Counted from the first letter of the stretch, positions 51,213-61,143 are shown. The stretch: 64,000 nt of DNA from Dermatophilus congolensis (GCA_030538115.1 JAUNUP010000017.1:1-64000), one strand, 5' to 3'. The notes: generated from the letters alone by a model not told the origin. Made by a program: numbers and translations.

Positions 51213-53342
51213 CGAGGTCAGGTCTTCGAGCCACACGGCCGCCCCGTCGGGGCCTGACAGTGGCAGCTTCCAGTTGGGGTATTCGACGCTCGTGCCCGGC
51301 TGGTTGATGCCGCGGCGGTCTCCGACGAGGTCGGCCAGGGCGATCGCCACGAGCAGCGACGGCGACCACGAGACGTAGCGGTGCAGCCCCTCGACGATCT
51401 GCTCGACGTTGCCCTCGACGAACGTGTCGTTCCAGCCGTGGCCGTTCGCGCTGGGCAGCAGGCCGCGGTCGTGCAGACGCTGCAAGACCATGTGCCGCTC
51501 GCGGTGAAACGCCTCCCACTCCTGCTCGACCGGCTGGGTGAACATGTCGAGCCTGTCGCGCACCTTGACGTGTTCGCCCATGAGGTAACCGGCGGTCGGC
51601 GGCAGGTCGTGGGTGGTGACGGAGGCGAGGCAGAGCCTGCGGTAGGCCTCGGGCTGCCGCAACCCGCCGTCCTCCTGCTCGAACCACAGGATCGAGGTGC
51701 CCAGCACCCCACGTTCGGAGAGGTAGTCGCGCACCCACGGTTCGACGGTGCCGAGGTCTTCGCCGACGACGATCGAACCGGCGCGCTGCGCTTCGAGCAC
51801 GAGGATGCCGATGAGCGCCTCGTGGTCGAGCCGCACGTACGTGCCGTCGATGGCGTCGTGACCCTCGGGCACCCACCAGAGCCGGAACAGGCCGATGACG
51901 TGGTCGATGCGTAGGCCACCCGAGTAGCGCAGGGCCGCGGTCAGGGTGTCGCGGAAAGGCCGATAGCCGACCTCTTCGAGGCGGTCGGGGCGCCACGGCG
52001 GCTGGCTCCAGTTCTGGCCGCGCTGGCTGTACGGGTCGGGCGGCGCGCCCACGGTGACGCCGCGCGCGAGCACGTCGCCCAGCGTCCACGCGTCGGCGCC
52101 TGTTGGGTGCACGCCGACTGCCAGGTCTTTCATCACGCCGATCGTCATGCCGATGCGACGGCACGCGCGCTGGACCTCGTCGAGCTGTCCGTCGGCGATC
52201 CACTGCAGCCACATCTCGAATCCGACCGCGTCGCTGTTCTTCTCACGGAATTCGACGACGGCCGGGGAGGTCGGGCCGTCCCACTCCTGCGGCCATTCCT
52301 GAGCGCTGCCCTGCTTCTCGGCGATGAGTGCGCACCAGGTGGCGAAGTCGAGCAGCCCGTCGCTGCCTGATTCGCAGAAGTGCTCGAAGTCGAGCTGTCG
52401 GCGCACAGAGCGGGGCACCTCGAACACGAGTCGCAGCGCCTCACGCTTGAGCGTGACCACGGCGTCGCGGTCGATGATGTCGGCGGTGTTGAGGGCCCGC
52501 CCCTTCGCGGCGATGGCCTCGATACGGGCACGCACCTCGGGGGTGGCGTAGGCGACCTCGGGGATGTCTTCGACACGGATGTAGGTGGTGTCGATGAACC
52601 GGCGCGAGGTTGGCAGGTACGGAGACGGCTCGACCGGCGGCACCGGGGAGGCCGCGTGTACGGGGTTGACGAGCACGAAATCGGCTCGCAAGTCGCGGCC
52701 GGCCCAGACGCAGGTGTCGGCGAGGTCGGCGAAATCGCCCATGCCCCAGGAGGAGTGCGAACGCACCTGGTAGATCTGCTCCGCGACTCCACGGGCACCG
52801 CGCGTGGCGACAGCGGCGGGCAGGTCGATGGCGTCGGGCACGACGAGCACGGTGCCGGTGACGGGCCCTTGAACCGGCGCCTTGTCACCGGGGATCTCGG
52901 CGTAGACGGTGTGCCACCCCAGGGGCAGATCGGCCGGGATCTCGAACGTCGCTTCGCCCACGAGGTGCCCGTCGACGACGCGCGGGTCGACCCACACGTC
53001 GAGCTGGCGAAGAGTACGACGGCCGCCCCAGTCCTCGAGTTCGAGCCACACTGACACCGGGTCGCCATGCGGCACGTGCACCGGGATCCGACTGCCCCTC
53101 CCCTTACGCAGCAGCGTGAACGACGGCACCATGCGCCGCCAGGGGCGCAGTTCGTGGTCTTGCAGCGCGTGCGCCGCGCTCGCATCGTCGTGCGCATCGA
53201 CGTCGAACGCCTTGAGCACCGCGCGGATGGTCTCCGCGCTCACGACCACGTGCTCGCCCTTCCAATCCCAGTACTCGGTGGCGACGCCGTATGCGCGCGC
53301 CAGGCGGGCCAGGATCGCGGACGGCTGCTCGTGTGTAGACAC
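51150..53342 (-). CDS. malQ: 4-alpha-glucanotransferase (amylomaltase)
   Basis: The 730-residue GH77 enzyme transfers alpha-1,4-glucan segments. It has the actinobacterial N-terminal extension (about 1-170), then the TIM barrel with YLPTSRRFIDTTYI, the nucleophile region LRIDHVIGLFRLWWVP and the acid/base region SIVVGEDLGTVEP, and TTHDLPPTAGYL near the end. GTG 53342 (MSTHEQPSAILARL) is my start; upstream in-frame residues are not family-like. The 3' end overlaps the convergent transporter gene by 63 bp. It could act with the GH13 alpha-glucosidase at 57115. Confidence 0.92.
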   Translation of the reverse strand: MSTHEQPSAILARLARAYGVATEYWDWKGEHVVVSAETIRAVLKAFDVDAHDDASAAHALQDHELRPWRRMVPSFTLLRKGRGSRIPVHVPHGDPVSVWLELEDWGGRRTLRQLDVWVDPRVVDGHLVGEATFEIPADLPLGWHTVYAEIPGDKAPVQGPVTGTVLVVPDAIDLPAAVATRGARGVAEQIYQVRSHSSWGMGDFADLADTCVWAGRDLRADFVLVNPVHAASPVPPVEPSPYLPTSRRFIDTTYIRVEDIPEVAYATPEVRARIEAIAAKGRALNTADIIDRDAVVTLKREALRLVFEVPRSVRRQLDFEHFCESGSDGLLDFATWCALIAEKQGSAQEWPQEWDGPTSPAVVEFREKNSDAVGFEMWLQWIADGQLDEVQRACRRIGMTIGVMKDLAVGVHPTGADAWTLGDVLARGVTVGAPPDPYSQRGQNWSQPPWRPDRLEEVGYRPFRDTLTAALRYSGGLRIDHVIGLFRLWWVPEGHDAIDGTYVRLDHEALIGILVLEAQRAGSIVVGEDLGTVEPWVRDYLSERGVLGTSILWFEQEDGGLRQPEAYRRLCLASVTTHDLPPTAGYLMGEHVKVRDRLDMFTQPVEQEWEAFHRERHMVLQRLHDRGLLPSANGHGWNDTFVEGNVEQIVEGLHRYVSWSPSLLVAIALADLVGDRRGINQPGTSVEYPNWKLPLSGPDGAAVWLEDLTSSRRSVRLARCVERGRPRGDQ

Positions 53343-53591
53343 GGGGATCGTGGCCTTTCGACGGCGATGGGCGAGAGCCTCGATCCTATGCCCCGCTGGT
53401 CGGCACGCGCTGACCAGCCCACAGCCGGCCCGGATCCCCTTGCCTTCCGCGAGTACTCGCCCCCCGCCCGTGTGGGTCTGTGAGCGCATTTCTCGAATTG
53501 CTGACACAATCCGCACTCTCCCCACGTGTTCATCTGGCGTTCACCCGTACGACTCTCGGTGTACACGGTCCCCTTGGCGGAAGAAGCACTG

Positions 53592-54371
53592 ATGTCTATT
53601 CGCACCGTTCATGCGATCTCCGTCGTCTGCTCCCTGTCTTTGCTCTTGCTCGTGGGTCTGTTTCCCGCTCAGGCGCAAGGGTGGTCCGTCGAGGACGGCC
53701 CGATCGAAACCCTCGGTGCCGCGTGGCTTTTCGTCGCCTCGGTCGCTTTGATGTGGCAGTTCTTCGCCGGAGTGGACCGTGATGGCGCGCGTGCGATGCG
53801 CCGCAATTTCTGGTTGCCCGCACTCGCCGTTCTCTTCTTCTTCATCGCAGGAGAGGAGATCAGCTGGGGTCAAAGACTCTTCGGCTTCGCCACCCCCGAC
53901 CTCTTCGCCGGCAACCTGCAAGGCGAGTCGAACATCCACAACCTCGACCTTTTCCACGGCGTGTCGGCCGAAGGAGAAGTCAAGGAAGGGGTGATCGCGA
54001 AGCTCTTCGTGATGGATCGGCTCTTCTCGATCTTCTGGTTCACCTGGTGCTGCATGCTGCCGCTCGCCTGGAGGTTCTCCGGCACCGCACGGCGCGTTCT
54101 CACCCGGCTCCGCCTACCGATCCCCACTCTGACGATGGCCGCACTTTTCGTCGGCGTCTACGTCGTCACCAAGGGGATGGACGCCGCGATCCCCGCTCTC
54201 GCCACGCATGCTCTCGTGGAGACGAAGGAAGCAGCTCTCGAATCACTGCTCGGCATCGTCGGGGCCTGGTTGTGGCTCATGAGTCCCCGAGAAATAGCGC
54301 TGCGAGGCGCCGCGATCGAGCCGCGGGTCGTTGGCGGAACCGCCCGGTCGAGGATCGGGCTTTCCGGCTAG
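53592..54371 (+). CDS. Conserved multi-pass membrane protein with GEEISWGQR motif
   Basis: The 259-residue protein has about six membrane helices. A conserved polar stretch after the third, FIAGEEISWGQRLFGFATPD followed by GESNIHNLDLFH, is shared by a widespread uncharacterised bacterial family. The acidic EE and paired His/Asn suggest a metal or catalytic site inside the membrane, but this is speculation. The start at ATG 53592 is supported by the signal-like hydrophobic N-terminus (MSIRTVHAISVVCSLSLLLL). It is monocistronic and precedes the radical SAM gene by 36 bases. Confidence 0.65.
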   Translation: MSIRTVHAISVVCSLSLLLLVGLFPAQAQGWSVEDGPIETLGAAWLFVASVALMWQFFAGVDRDGARAMRRNFWLPALAVLFFFIAGEEISWGQRLFGFATPDLFAGNLQGESNIHNLDLFHGVSAEGEVKEGVIAKLFVMDRLFSIFWFTWCCMLPLAWRFSGTARRVLTRLRLPIPTLTMAALFVGVYVVTKGMDAAIPALATHALVETKEAALESLLGIVGAWLWLMSPREIALRGAAIEPRVVGGTARSRIGLSG

Positions 54372-54407
54372 GCTGTGAGCCTCGTGCCCCTCGCAAGGAG
54401 CAGCAGC

Positions 54408-55292
54408 GTGACATCCTCCACCGATTCCCCAGCCGCGGTCGACCTGCAGATCGGCAAGAAGCCCGCGTACAAGCCTCAGGGCGACGTGACCCTGGCCCCG
54501 CTCGGCGACGAACTCGCGCCGTTCGTCGAACGGTCCGACCAGCTCGAAGCCCTGCGCAACGGCGATGCTGCGCAGATCCACTCCTGGGAACTGGTGACGG
54601 CTGTCGACGGGCCGGGCACGCGGCTGACGATCTTCTTCTCCGGCTGCCCGCTGCGCTGCGTGTTCTGCCACAACCCCGACACGATGATCGCCCGCTACGG
54701 CACGATCCGCACGGTCGAGCACGTCAAGGCCCGCCTCATGCGGTACAAGCCGATCTTCAAGGCCAGCGGAGGCGGAGTCACGTTCACGGGCGGCGAGGCG
54801 ATGCAGCAGCTGCCGTTCATTGCCAAGATCCTGCAGTTCTGCCACGAGCAAGACATCCACGCGACCCTCGACACCTCCGGCTTTCTCGGCGCGAACGCGA
54901 GCGACGAGCTTCTCAAGCAGGTCGACCTCGTACTGCTCGACGTGAAATCGGGCGACGAAGAGACCTACCGCAAGGTGACGTCGCGGCCGCTGCAGCCGAC
55001 GATCGACTTCGGCGACCGGCTCTCGAAGCTGGGCGTGAAGGTCTGGATCCGGTTCGTGCTCGTGCCCGGCTGGACCGACGACCCCGACAACATCGCCAAC
55101 GTCGCCGACATCGCCTCCCGCTGGAAAAACGTCATCGAACGCGTCGAGGTGCTGCCCTTCCACCAGATGGGCAAAGACAAGTGGGCCGAGGTCGGCATGG
55201 ACTACAAGCTCGGCGACGTCGAGCCGCCGAACATGGAGGCGACCGCCGCCGCCCGCGAGATCTTCGCCTCCCGCGGCTTCACGGTTTTCTGA
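54408..55292 (+). CDS. pflA: Pyruvate formate-lyase activating enzyme (radical SAM)
   Basis: The 294-residue radical SAM enzyme has the CX3CX2C cluster ligands C80, C84 and C87 (GCPLRCVFCHNP), the GGEA SAM motif (VTFTGGEAMQQ) and a DVKSGDEETY segment as in PflA. It would place the glycyl radical on pyruvate formate-lyase under anaerobic conditions. GTG 54408 follows AAGGAG; an earlier GTG 54375 lacks one. No pflB lies in the window. Together with nirK it points to anaerobic capability. Confidence 0.87.
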   Translation: MTSSTDSPAAVDLQIGKKPAYKPQGDVTLAPLGDELAPFVERSDQLEALRNGDAAQIHSWELVTAVDGPGTRLTIFFSGCPLRCVFCHNPDTMIARYGTIRTVEHVKARLMRYKPIFKASGGGVTFTGGEAMQQLPFIAKILQFCHEQDIHATLDTSGFLGANASDELLKQVDLVLLDVKSGDEETYRKVTSRPLQPTIDFGDRLSKLGVKVWIRFVLVPGWTDDPDNIANVADIASRWKNVIERVEVLPFHQMGKDKWAEVGMDYKLGDVEPPNMEATAAAREIFASRGFTVF

Positions 55293-55364
55293 TCGCGCTT
55301 CTTTTCGCGCCACGCCTGACGTGCCGGTCAGTCTCCGTACAGTCGCCGGCCTGACAATGGGCAC

Positions 55365-56498
55365 ATGCATTTCGTCGCTGCGCAGGGGTCGGCCGGGTCC
55401 GATGGGTTCGGGATCGGATCGGTGATCGCGGCCTTGGCCGGGTCCGCCGGCGAGGACCCACCGCCGTTCTCGTTGACCAACCCCACGTGGGAGGGGTTCT
55501 CGGCGTGGTTCCTCGACATGCCGCTGTCGATTCTGCTGATCCTGGCCGGGGCCTGGTTCACGCGCTGGCTGATCCACCGCGCGATCAACGGCCTCATCCA
55601 CGGGATGAAGTTTCGGCGCAACAGCGGCGACTCCGGAGCCATCGGCGTGGTCGACCCGCTGCCGACGAGTCAACTCCCCATCGTGCGACGTCACGCGCGC
55701 AAAGCCGCTCGGGCACTGAACGAATCCGGCCTCGTCAACACCGACCGGCAGGGACAGCGGCTCGAGACGCTCGGGTCGATGCTGCGCAGCATCTCCTCGA
55801 TCATCATCTGGGTCATCGCCGCGCTGATGATCGGCGACCAGATCGGCATCAACATGGGCCCGGTGATCGCCTCCGCCGGTGTCGGTGGCGTGGCGCTCGC
55901 GTTCGGTGCCCAGAGTCTCGTCAAGGACTTTCTCTCTGGCCTGTTCATGATGTTCGAAGACCAGTACGGGGTGGGCGATCTCATCGACACCGGTGAGGCG
56001 ATCGGCACGGTCGAAGAGGTGACGTTGCGGGTCACGCGGCTGCGTGACGCGACAGGCGTGGTCTGGTACGTCCGCAACGGCGAGATCGTGCGCATCGCCA
56101 ACCGCACCCAGGGCTACCAGACCGGCACCGTCGACATCCCGGTGGCGATCACCGAAGACCCGAGCAAGGTCATCGCGATTCTCAAGGAGGTCGTCGCCGA
56201 CATGTACGGCGACCCGCACTGGCGCAAGCCGCTGCTGGAGGAGCCGACCGTGGCCGGTGTCGAGTCGCTGGAGGGCGGCACGATGACGATCCGCGTCTTC
56301 GCCAAATGCGTCGCCGACCAGCAATGGGGTGTGCAGCGCGAGATCCGTAGGCGCGGCAAGAACGCCCTGGCTGCAGCGGGGGTCAAGTCTCCGCAACTCC
56401 TGCCGCCCAACCTGCCGTGGGGCGCGGTGCAGCAGCCGCCCGTCGACAAGCCCACCAACCCCGAGACGCAGACGGGCACCGATAAACCGCCTGCGTGA
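55365..56498 (+). CDS. MscS-family mechanosensitive channel
   Basis: The 377-residue protein has three to four membrane helices. The pore helix with its small-residue pattern is GPVIASAGVGGVALAFGAQSLVKDFLSG, followed by the MscS beta domain (GDLIDTGEAIGTVEEVTLRVTRLRDATGVVWYVRNG) and a C-terminal alpha/beta part. It releases solutes on hypo-osmotic shock. ATG 55365 starts MHFVAAQGSAG; a Ser/Gly-rich N-terminal stretch of about 40 residues precedes helix 1. The C-terminal tail after 350 is Pro-rich. Confidence 0.9.
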   Translation: MHFVAAQGSAGSDGFGIGSVIAALAGSAGEDPPPFSLTNPTWEGFSAWFLDMPLSILLILAGAWFTRWLIHRAINGLIHGMKFRRNSGDSGAIGVVDPLPTSQLPIVRRHARKAARALNESGLVNTDRQGQRLETLGSMLRSISSIIIWVIAALMIGDQIGINMGPVIASAGVGGVALAFGAQSLVKDFLSGLFMMFEDQYGVGDLIDTGEAIGTVEEVTLRVTRLRDATGVVWYVRNGEIVRIANRTQGYQTGTVDIPVAITEDPSKVIAILKEVVADMYGDPHWRKPLLEEPTVAGVESLEGGTMTIRVFAKCVADQQWGVQREIRRRGKNALAAAGVKSPQLLPPNLPWGAVQQPPVDKPTNPETQTGTDKPPA

Positions 56499-56601
56499 TC
56501 ACTCGGGAAACGCGCAGTGCTGGCGGGATGCTCGCAAGCCGATCGCGGGATGCTCGCACGCTGTTGGCACGGTGCTCGCGGGATGGGCGAGGATGGGGCA
56601 C

Positions 56602-57054
56602 ATGTCGGTGCCCACTCCCCCTTCGAACGACGCCTCGCACACCCCTGACGAGGCGGTGTCGCTGTACGACCGCATGGGCGGTCGCGACACCTTCGTGCGA
56701 CTCGTGGCCAGGTTCTACGAGGGTGTGAAGAGCGACCCTCCGCTGCGCGAGATGTACCCGGAGGAGGATCTCGACCCGGCCGAGACGCGGCTGCGCATGT
56801 TTCTCGAGCAGTACTGGGGCGGGCCGACCACCTACTCCGAACAGCGCGGACACCCGCGACTGCGGATGCGGCACATCCCGTTCGCCGTGACGCCCACCCA
56901 GCGCGACCGCTGGTTGCACCACATGATGGCGGCGGTCGACTCCGTCGAACTGCCCTCGGACCTCGACGAGATGCTGCGCGAGTACCTCACCCGGGCGGCC
57001 TGGTCGTTGGTCAACAGCGAAGAGGGACAGCCCGCTCCCGTCGACCGGATGTAG
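56602..57054 (+). CDS. glbO: Truncated haemoglobin, group II (trHbO)
   Basis: The 150-residue globin has the proximal histidine in RLRMRHIPFAV and a G8 tryptophan in TRAAWSLVNS, plus EDLDPAETRLRMFLEQYWGGP, all typical of group II truncated haemoglobins. These bind O2 or NO and help respiration or detoxification. ATG 56602 follows GGATGGGG; ATG 56593 is possible. It is the second globin in the window, with the protoglobin at 2752. Confidence 0.92.
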   Translation: MSVPTPPSNDASHTPDEAVSLYDRMGGRDTFVRLVARFYEGVKSDPPLREMYPEEDLDPAETRLRMFLEQYWGGPTTYSEQRGHPRLRMRHIPFAVTPTQRDRWLHHMMAAVDSVELPSDLDEMLREYLTRAAWSLVNSEEGQPAPVDRM

Positions 57055-57114
57055 GCGACTCGCCCCCCAACCCCGGGTTTCGTCGCCGAGGTCGGCCGGG
57101 CCAGACTGGGAAGG

Positions 57115-58986
57115 GTGAGCACACCAACCCACATCGATCCCGCATCCGAACGCACCCCGGAAACCCCGGAGACGCCGGACGGCACGGTCACCGACAAGAT
57201 CCCCGCGGACGGACCCGACACGGCTCCCCTCGACGCGGCGCTCGACGACGTGCCCGGTGAGCGCACGCCCGAGTGGTGGCGCACGTGCGTCGTGTACCAG
57301 ATCTACCCGCGCAGCTACGCCGACTCCGACGGTGACGGCATGGGCGACCTGCCCGGCATCACGTCGCGGCTCGAGTACGTGCGCGACCTCGGAGTCGACG
57401 CCGTGTGGCTCTCGCCGTTCTACCCCTCTCCGATGGCCGACGCCGGCTACGACGTGGCGGACTACCGCGACGTGGAGCCGATGTTCGGCACCTTGGCCGA
57501 CGCCGACGCGCTCATCGGGAAGGCCCATTCGCTGGGGCTGAAGGTGATCATCGACCTCGTCCCGAACCACACCTCCGACCAGCACGCCTGGTTCAAGGCG
57601 GCGCTCGCTGCCGGGCCGGGGTCGCCGGAGCGGGAGCGCTACGTCTTCCGCGAGGGTCGCGGCGAGAACGGCTCGCAGCCGCCCAACAACTGGCGCTCGA
57701 ACTTCCACGGCTCCGCCTGGACCGAGGTCGAGCCCGGCTGGTGGTACCTCAACCTGTTCGACTCCGCGCAGCCCGACCTCAACTGGGAGCACCCCGAGGT
57801 CCGCGCCGAGTTCGAGTCGATCCTGCAGTTCTGGTGCGACCGCGGTGTCGACGGGTTCCGTGTCGACGTCGCGCACGGCCTCGTCAAGGCGCCCGGTTTT
57901 CCCGACTGGGAGGACGACGGCGACGACACGGGCGCGACCTCGCGCATCCCGTACTGGGACCAGGAGGGCGTACACGAGATCTACCGCGACTGGCGCAAGG
58001 TGCTCGACGAGTACAACCCATCCGGCGACCCTGAGAAGGACCGCATCCTCGTCGCGGAGGCGTGGGTCGAGCCGCCGTCGCGCGCCGCGCTGTACGTACG
58101 GCCCGACGAGATGAACCACGGCTTCGGGTTCAACTACCTGACGACCCTCTGGGATGCCCAGGACCTCGGCGACGCGGCGCTGGAAGCGTTGCACGCCAAC
58201 GCGGCCGTCGGCGGCATGACCACGTGGGTGCTCTCGAACCACGACGTCATCCGGCACGCCTCGCGCCTCGGCATCACGCCCCAGATGCGCCACTACTCCG
58301 GCATCGGGCCCGACGACCCGCAGCCCGACAACGTGCTCGGCCTGCGCCGCGCCCGGGCCGCGACGACGTTCATGCTCGGCTTCCCCGGTGCCGCGTACCT
58401 GTACCAGGGCGAGGAGCTCGGCCTGCCCGAGGCGACGATGCTGCCCGACGAGGTGCGACAGGACCCGGCGTTCCACCGCTCCGGAGGCGTCGACCGCGGC
58501 CGCGACGGGTGTCGCGTGCCCGTGCCGTGGGTCTCCGACGCGCCCGCCTTCGGGTTCAACGACACCGGCAAGTCGTGGCTGCCGCAGCCCGCCGTGTACG
58601 GCGAGCTGGCACCCGACCGGCAGATCGGAGTCGAGGGGTCGACGCTCGAGCTGTACCGCACGCTGCTGCGCCTGCGCCGCGAACTGCGGCTCGGTGAAGG
58701 CGAACTGACGCGGCTCGAGATCCTGCCCGCCGCCGGTGCCCACGGTGGGTCGCCGGCCTCCGAGGGCGAATCGGCGGCCTCGCAGGTCGTCGCGTTCTCC
58801 AACGCCTGCCCCGGTGGCCCTGTGGTTCTCGTGCTCAACACCGGCACCGAGAACGTCGTGCTGCCGTTCGGCGAGGTGCTCGTCAGCAGCGTTCCGCTCG
58901 TGAACGGGATGCTGCCCGGCGACGCGGCCGCCTGGGTGCGCTCCGACGTGGGCTCGACGCGTGGTGAAGGCGCTGCAGGCCGGTGA
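57115..58986 (+). CDS. GH13 alpha-glucosidase
   Basis: The 623-residue TIM-barrel glycosidase has GH13 regions intact: VVYQIYPRSYADSDGDGMGD near the start, nucleophile D251 in GFRVDVAHG, acid/base E315 in LVAEAWVEP and D377 in LSNHDV. The pattern resembles oligo-1,6-glucosidase/alpha-glucosidases. A 50-residue acidic N-terminal extension precedes the barrel. The start is GTG 57115. Its stop overlaps the GTG of the following MFS gene, so the two are coupled. It would hydrolyse maltose-type sugars in the cytoplasm. Confidence 0.92.
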   Translation: MSTPTHIDPASERTPETPETPDGTVTDKIPADGPDTAPLDAALDDVPGERTPEWWRTCVVYQIYPRSYADSDGDGMGDLPGITSRLEYVRDLGVDAVWLSPFYPSPMADAGYDVADYRDVEPMFGTLADADALIGKAHSLGLKVIIDLVPNHTSDQHAWFKAALAAGPGSPERERYVFREGRGENGSQPPNNWRSNFHGSAWTEVEPGWWYLNLFDSAQPDLNWEHPEVRAEFESILQFWCDRGVDGFRVDVAHGLVKAPGFPDWEDDGDDTGATSRIPYWDQEGVHEIYRDWRKVLDEYNPSGDPEKDRILVAEAWVEPPSRAALYVRPDEMNHGFGFNYLTTLWDAQDLGDAALEALHANAAVGGMTTWVLSNHDVIRHASRLGITPQMRHYSGIGPDDPQPDNVLGLRRARAATTFMLGFPGAAYLYQGEELGLPEATMLPDEVRQDPAFHRSGGVDRGRDGCRVPVPWVSDAPAFGFNDTGKSWLPQPAVYGELAPDRQIGVEGSTLELYRTLLRLRRELRLGEGELTRLEILPAAGAHGGSPASEGESAASQVVAFSNACPGGPVVLVLNTGTENVVLPFGEVLVSSVPLVNGMLPGDAAAWVRSDVGSTRGEGAAGR

Positions 58987-60521
58987 CCGATCCGCACAAC
59001 TCCCCCCGGCCCGGCGACACCGTCGCGGCCGGTGGGGCGAGCCAAGCCCCCGGCGCGAGCGGAGCCGGTGGGGCCCCGCCCGCTCCGGGCGGCACTGCCG
59101 ACTCGGGTGCCGCGTTCTCGCGCGACCAGGTCGTCAGCGCTGCGACGATCGTGGCGCTGGTGACGATCATCGCGTTCGAGGCGATGGCGGTCTCGACCGT
59201 CATGCCGGCGGTCGGAGACGCGCTCGGCGTGGGTGGTGGGTACGGGCTCGCGTTCTCGTCGATGTTCACGGCCGAACTGCTCGGCATCGTCATCGCGGGC
59301 ACGTGGATCGCCGCCCGCGGCGCGTTCGGGTCGATCATCGTGGGGCAGGTGCTCATCGGCGCCGGGTCGCTGCTGGCCGGAGCCGCCCCCGGCTTCGGCA
59401 CGTTTCTCACCGGCCGGGTCGTCGCGGGAGTCGGGGCCGGGTTCGTGCTGGTCGCCGTGTACGTCGCGGTCGGTTCGTTCTTCCGCGCCGAACAACTCCC
59501 CCGGGTTTTCGCGTGGTTGTCTGCCGCGTGGGTGCTGCCCTCGATCATCGGGCCGTTACTCGGTGCCTGGCTCACCGAGGTGATCTCGTGGCGGGCGACG
59601 TTTCTCGTGGTCGTGCCACTGATCGCGCCGACGCTGGCGGCGATGGTCCGGCGTCGGGCCCAGCTGCGCGAGGCCGGTCTTCGACCGGAGGCCGGGGGGC
59701 GGCTCGACCGTCGCACACTCACGCTCGCCCTTCTCGTGGCGGCGGGTGCGGGGCTGGTGCAATGGGGCGGTAATTCGCTCGTGCCTCCCTCCGCAGTGGC
59801 TATCGGTGCTGTCGTCGCGGGGCTCGTGCTGCTCGGCTATGCGCTGCCTCGGACGTTGCCGCCCGGCACGCTGCGGCTGCGACGGGGGCTGCCGTCTGTG
59901 ATCGGCGCCCGCTTTCTCGCCACCGCGTCGTTCAACAGCTCGGTGACGTACGTACCGCTGTTCCTCGTCGGCATCACCGGGTTCAGCCTCACGGCCTCGG
60001 GTGTCGTGTTGGCGCTCTCGTCGATCGGCTGGTCGATCGGCTCGGCGATACAGGGGCAGGCCCGGATGGCGGGGCGGCAGCAGCGGCTCGTCGTCGCCGG
60101 CGCCGCGTTCTGCGCGGTCGCTTGCGGCGTATACGTCGCCATCGCGCTCGTCGCGGCCCGCACGGAGATCTCGGGCTGGTGGATGCTCGTACCCACGACG
60201 TTGTCGGGCCTCGGCATGGGCCTGGCGATGGCGTCGATGTCGGTGCTCACGCTGCGGATCGCGCCCAAGGAGGAGCACGCCTCCGCGTCCTCGTCACTGC
60301 AGCTCGGAGACGTGCTCGGCGCCACGTTGGGGCTCACGCTCATCGGCGCGGTGTTCGCGTCGCTCGTGTCCGCCGGTTTCGGAGCCGGTCAGCTCGGCCC
60401 GACGGGCGGCGGCGCCTCGATCGCCGGTATACCGGTCTTCGTAGCGATCTGGCTACTCACCGCCCTCATCGCCTCAGTCGGAATGCTCGCCGGAGACCGC
60501 ATCCGCTTCATTTCGCGATGA
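58983..60521 (+). CDS. MFS transporter, 14-helix-type drug exporter family
   Basis: The 512-residue protein has a Gly/Pro/Ala-rich N-terminal extension of about 45 residues and then about 14 helices. VSTVMPAVGDALGV, GRVVAGVGAGFVLVAVYVA (motif C-like) and a loop with RRRAQLREAG are typical of DHA2-like exporters. The substrate is unknown. GTG 58983 overlaps the alpha-glucosidase stop (GTGA). The last 14 bases overlap the next convergent gene. Confidence 0.87.
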   Translation: MTDPHNSPRPGDTVAAGGASQAPGASGAGGAPPAPGGTADSGAAFSRDQVVSAATIVALVTIIAFEAMAVSTVMPAVGDALGVGGGYGLAFSSMFTAELLGIVIAGTWIAARGAFGSIIVGQVLIGAGSLLAGAAPGFGTFLTGRVVAGVGAGFVLVAVYVAVGSFFRAEQLPRVFAWLSAAWVLPSIIGPLLGAWLTEVISWRATFLVVVPLIAPTLAAMVRRRAQLREAGLRPEAGGRLDRRTLTLALLVAAGAGLVQWGGNSLVPPSAVAIGAVVAGLVLLGYALPRTLPPGTLRLRRGLPSVIGARFLATASFNSSVTYVPLFLVGITGFSLTASGVVLALSSIGWSIGSAIQGQARMAGRQQRLVVAGAAFCAVACGVYVAIALVAARTEISGWWMLVPTTLSGLGMGLAMASMSVLTLRIAPKEEHASASSSLQLGDVLGATLGLTLIGAVFASLVSAGFGAGQLGPTGGGASIAGIPVFVAIWLLTALIASVGMLAGDRIRFISR

Positions 60522-61143
60522 CGCTGCCCGCCTTTGTCGTGAGGCGTTGCCAGGAGCCCTGACGGAAGACCCTCGCCTGGTCGCCGACCAGGAAGCCGAG
60601 GGCGTGGGCTCCGAGCACCAGGCCCGCGCGGAACTGGGCCTGGCCCTCTCCGAGCGTCTGGCCCCAGGCCGCCTTGTCCGCAGCCGCCGTCTCGGCGTCC
60701 GTGGCTCCGCTGTCGCGCAGCTTCACCACCGGGGCGAGCAGGTCGGAGGCGAGCTGCGTCAGCTCCGCCGGGTCGGCGTCGCCCACGACCTCCCAGCCGG
60801 TGCGAGGAGCTGTGACGGCCGCCCAGGCCGCCGACCGCGTGACCGGCGGCAACGCCAGGGAGGTGCTCCCTTCGGACTCCATGCGGACCAGCCGGTTGGC
60901 GACCGCCGCCAGGTCGACCAGCACGTCGGATGTCGCCTCCGCCGCAAGACCGACGCCGCGCATCGCCGTGACGGTGCCGGAGCCGAGCAGCCCCTCACCC
61001 GACCGGACGAGCACCGTGAACTGCAGCGTTCGCCCGGCCGCCTGCAGGCGCACGTACCCGTCGGGCACGAGCACCTGGGCGCGGGATACGAACAGGCGCA
61101 GGTCGGCGACCGTGCGAGAGTCTTCGAGCTTCAGGTCGCTCAC
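60508..61143 (-). CDS. Conserved actinobacterial protein of unknown function
   Basis: The 211-residue soluble protein (MSDLKLEDSRTVADLRLFVSRA) has no motif I can name. Its N-terminal part is beta-rich (GYVRLQAAGRTLQFTVLV) and its C-terminal half helical (AWAAVTAPRTGWEVVGDADP). GTG 61143 overlaps the thioesterase stop (GTGA), so it is the second gene of that pair. It may act with the thioesterase. Confidence 0.7.
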   Translation of the reverse strand: MSDLKLEDSRTVADLRLFVSRAQVLVPDGYVRLQAAGRTLQFTVLVRSGEGLLGSGTVTAMRGVGLAAEATSDVLVDLAAVANRLVRMESEGSTSLALPPVTRSAAWAAVTAPRTGWEVVGDADPAELTQLASDLLAPVVKLRDSGATDAETAAADKAAWGQTLGEGQAQFRAGLVLGAHALGFLVGDQARVFRQGSWQRLTTKAGSVIAK

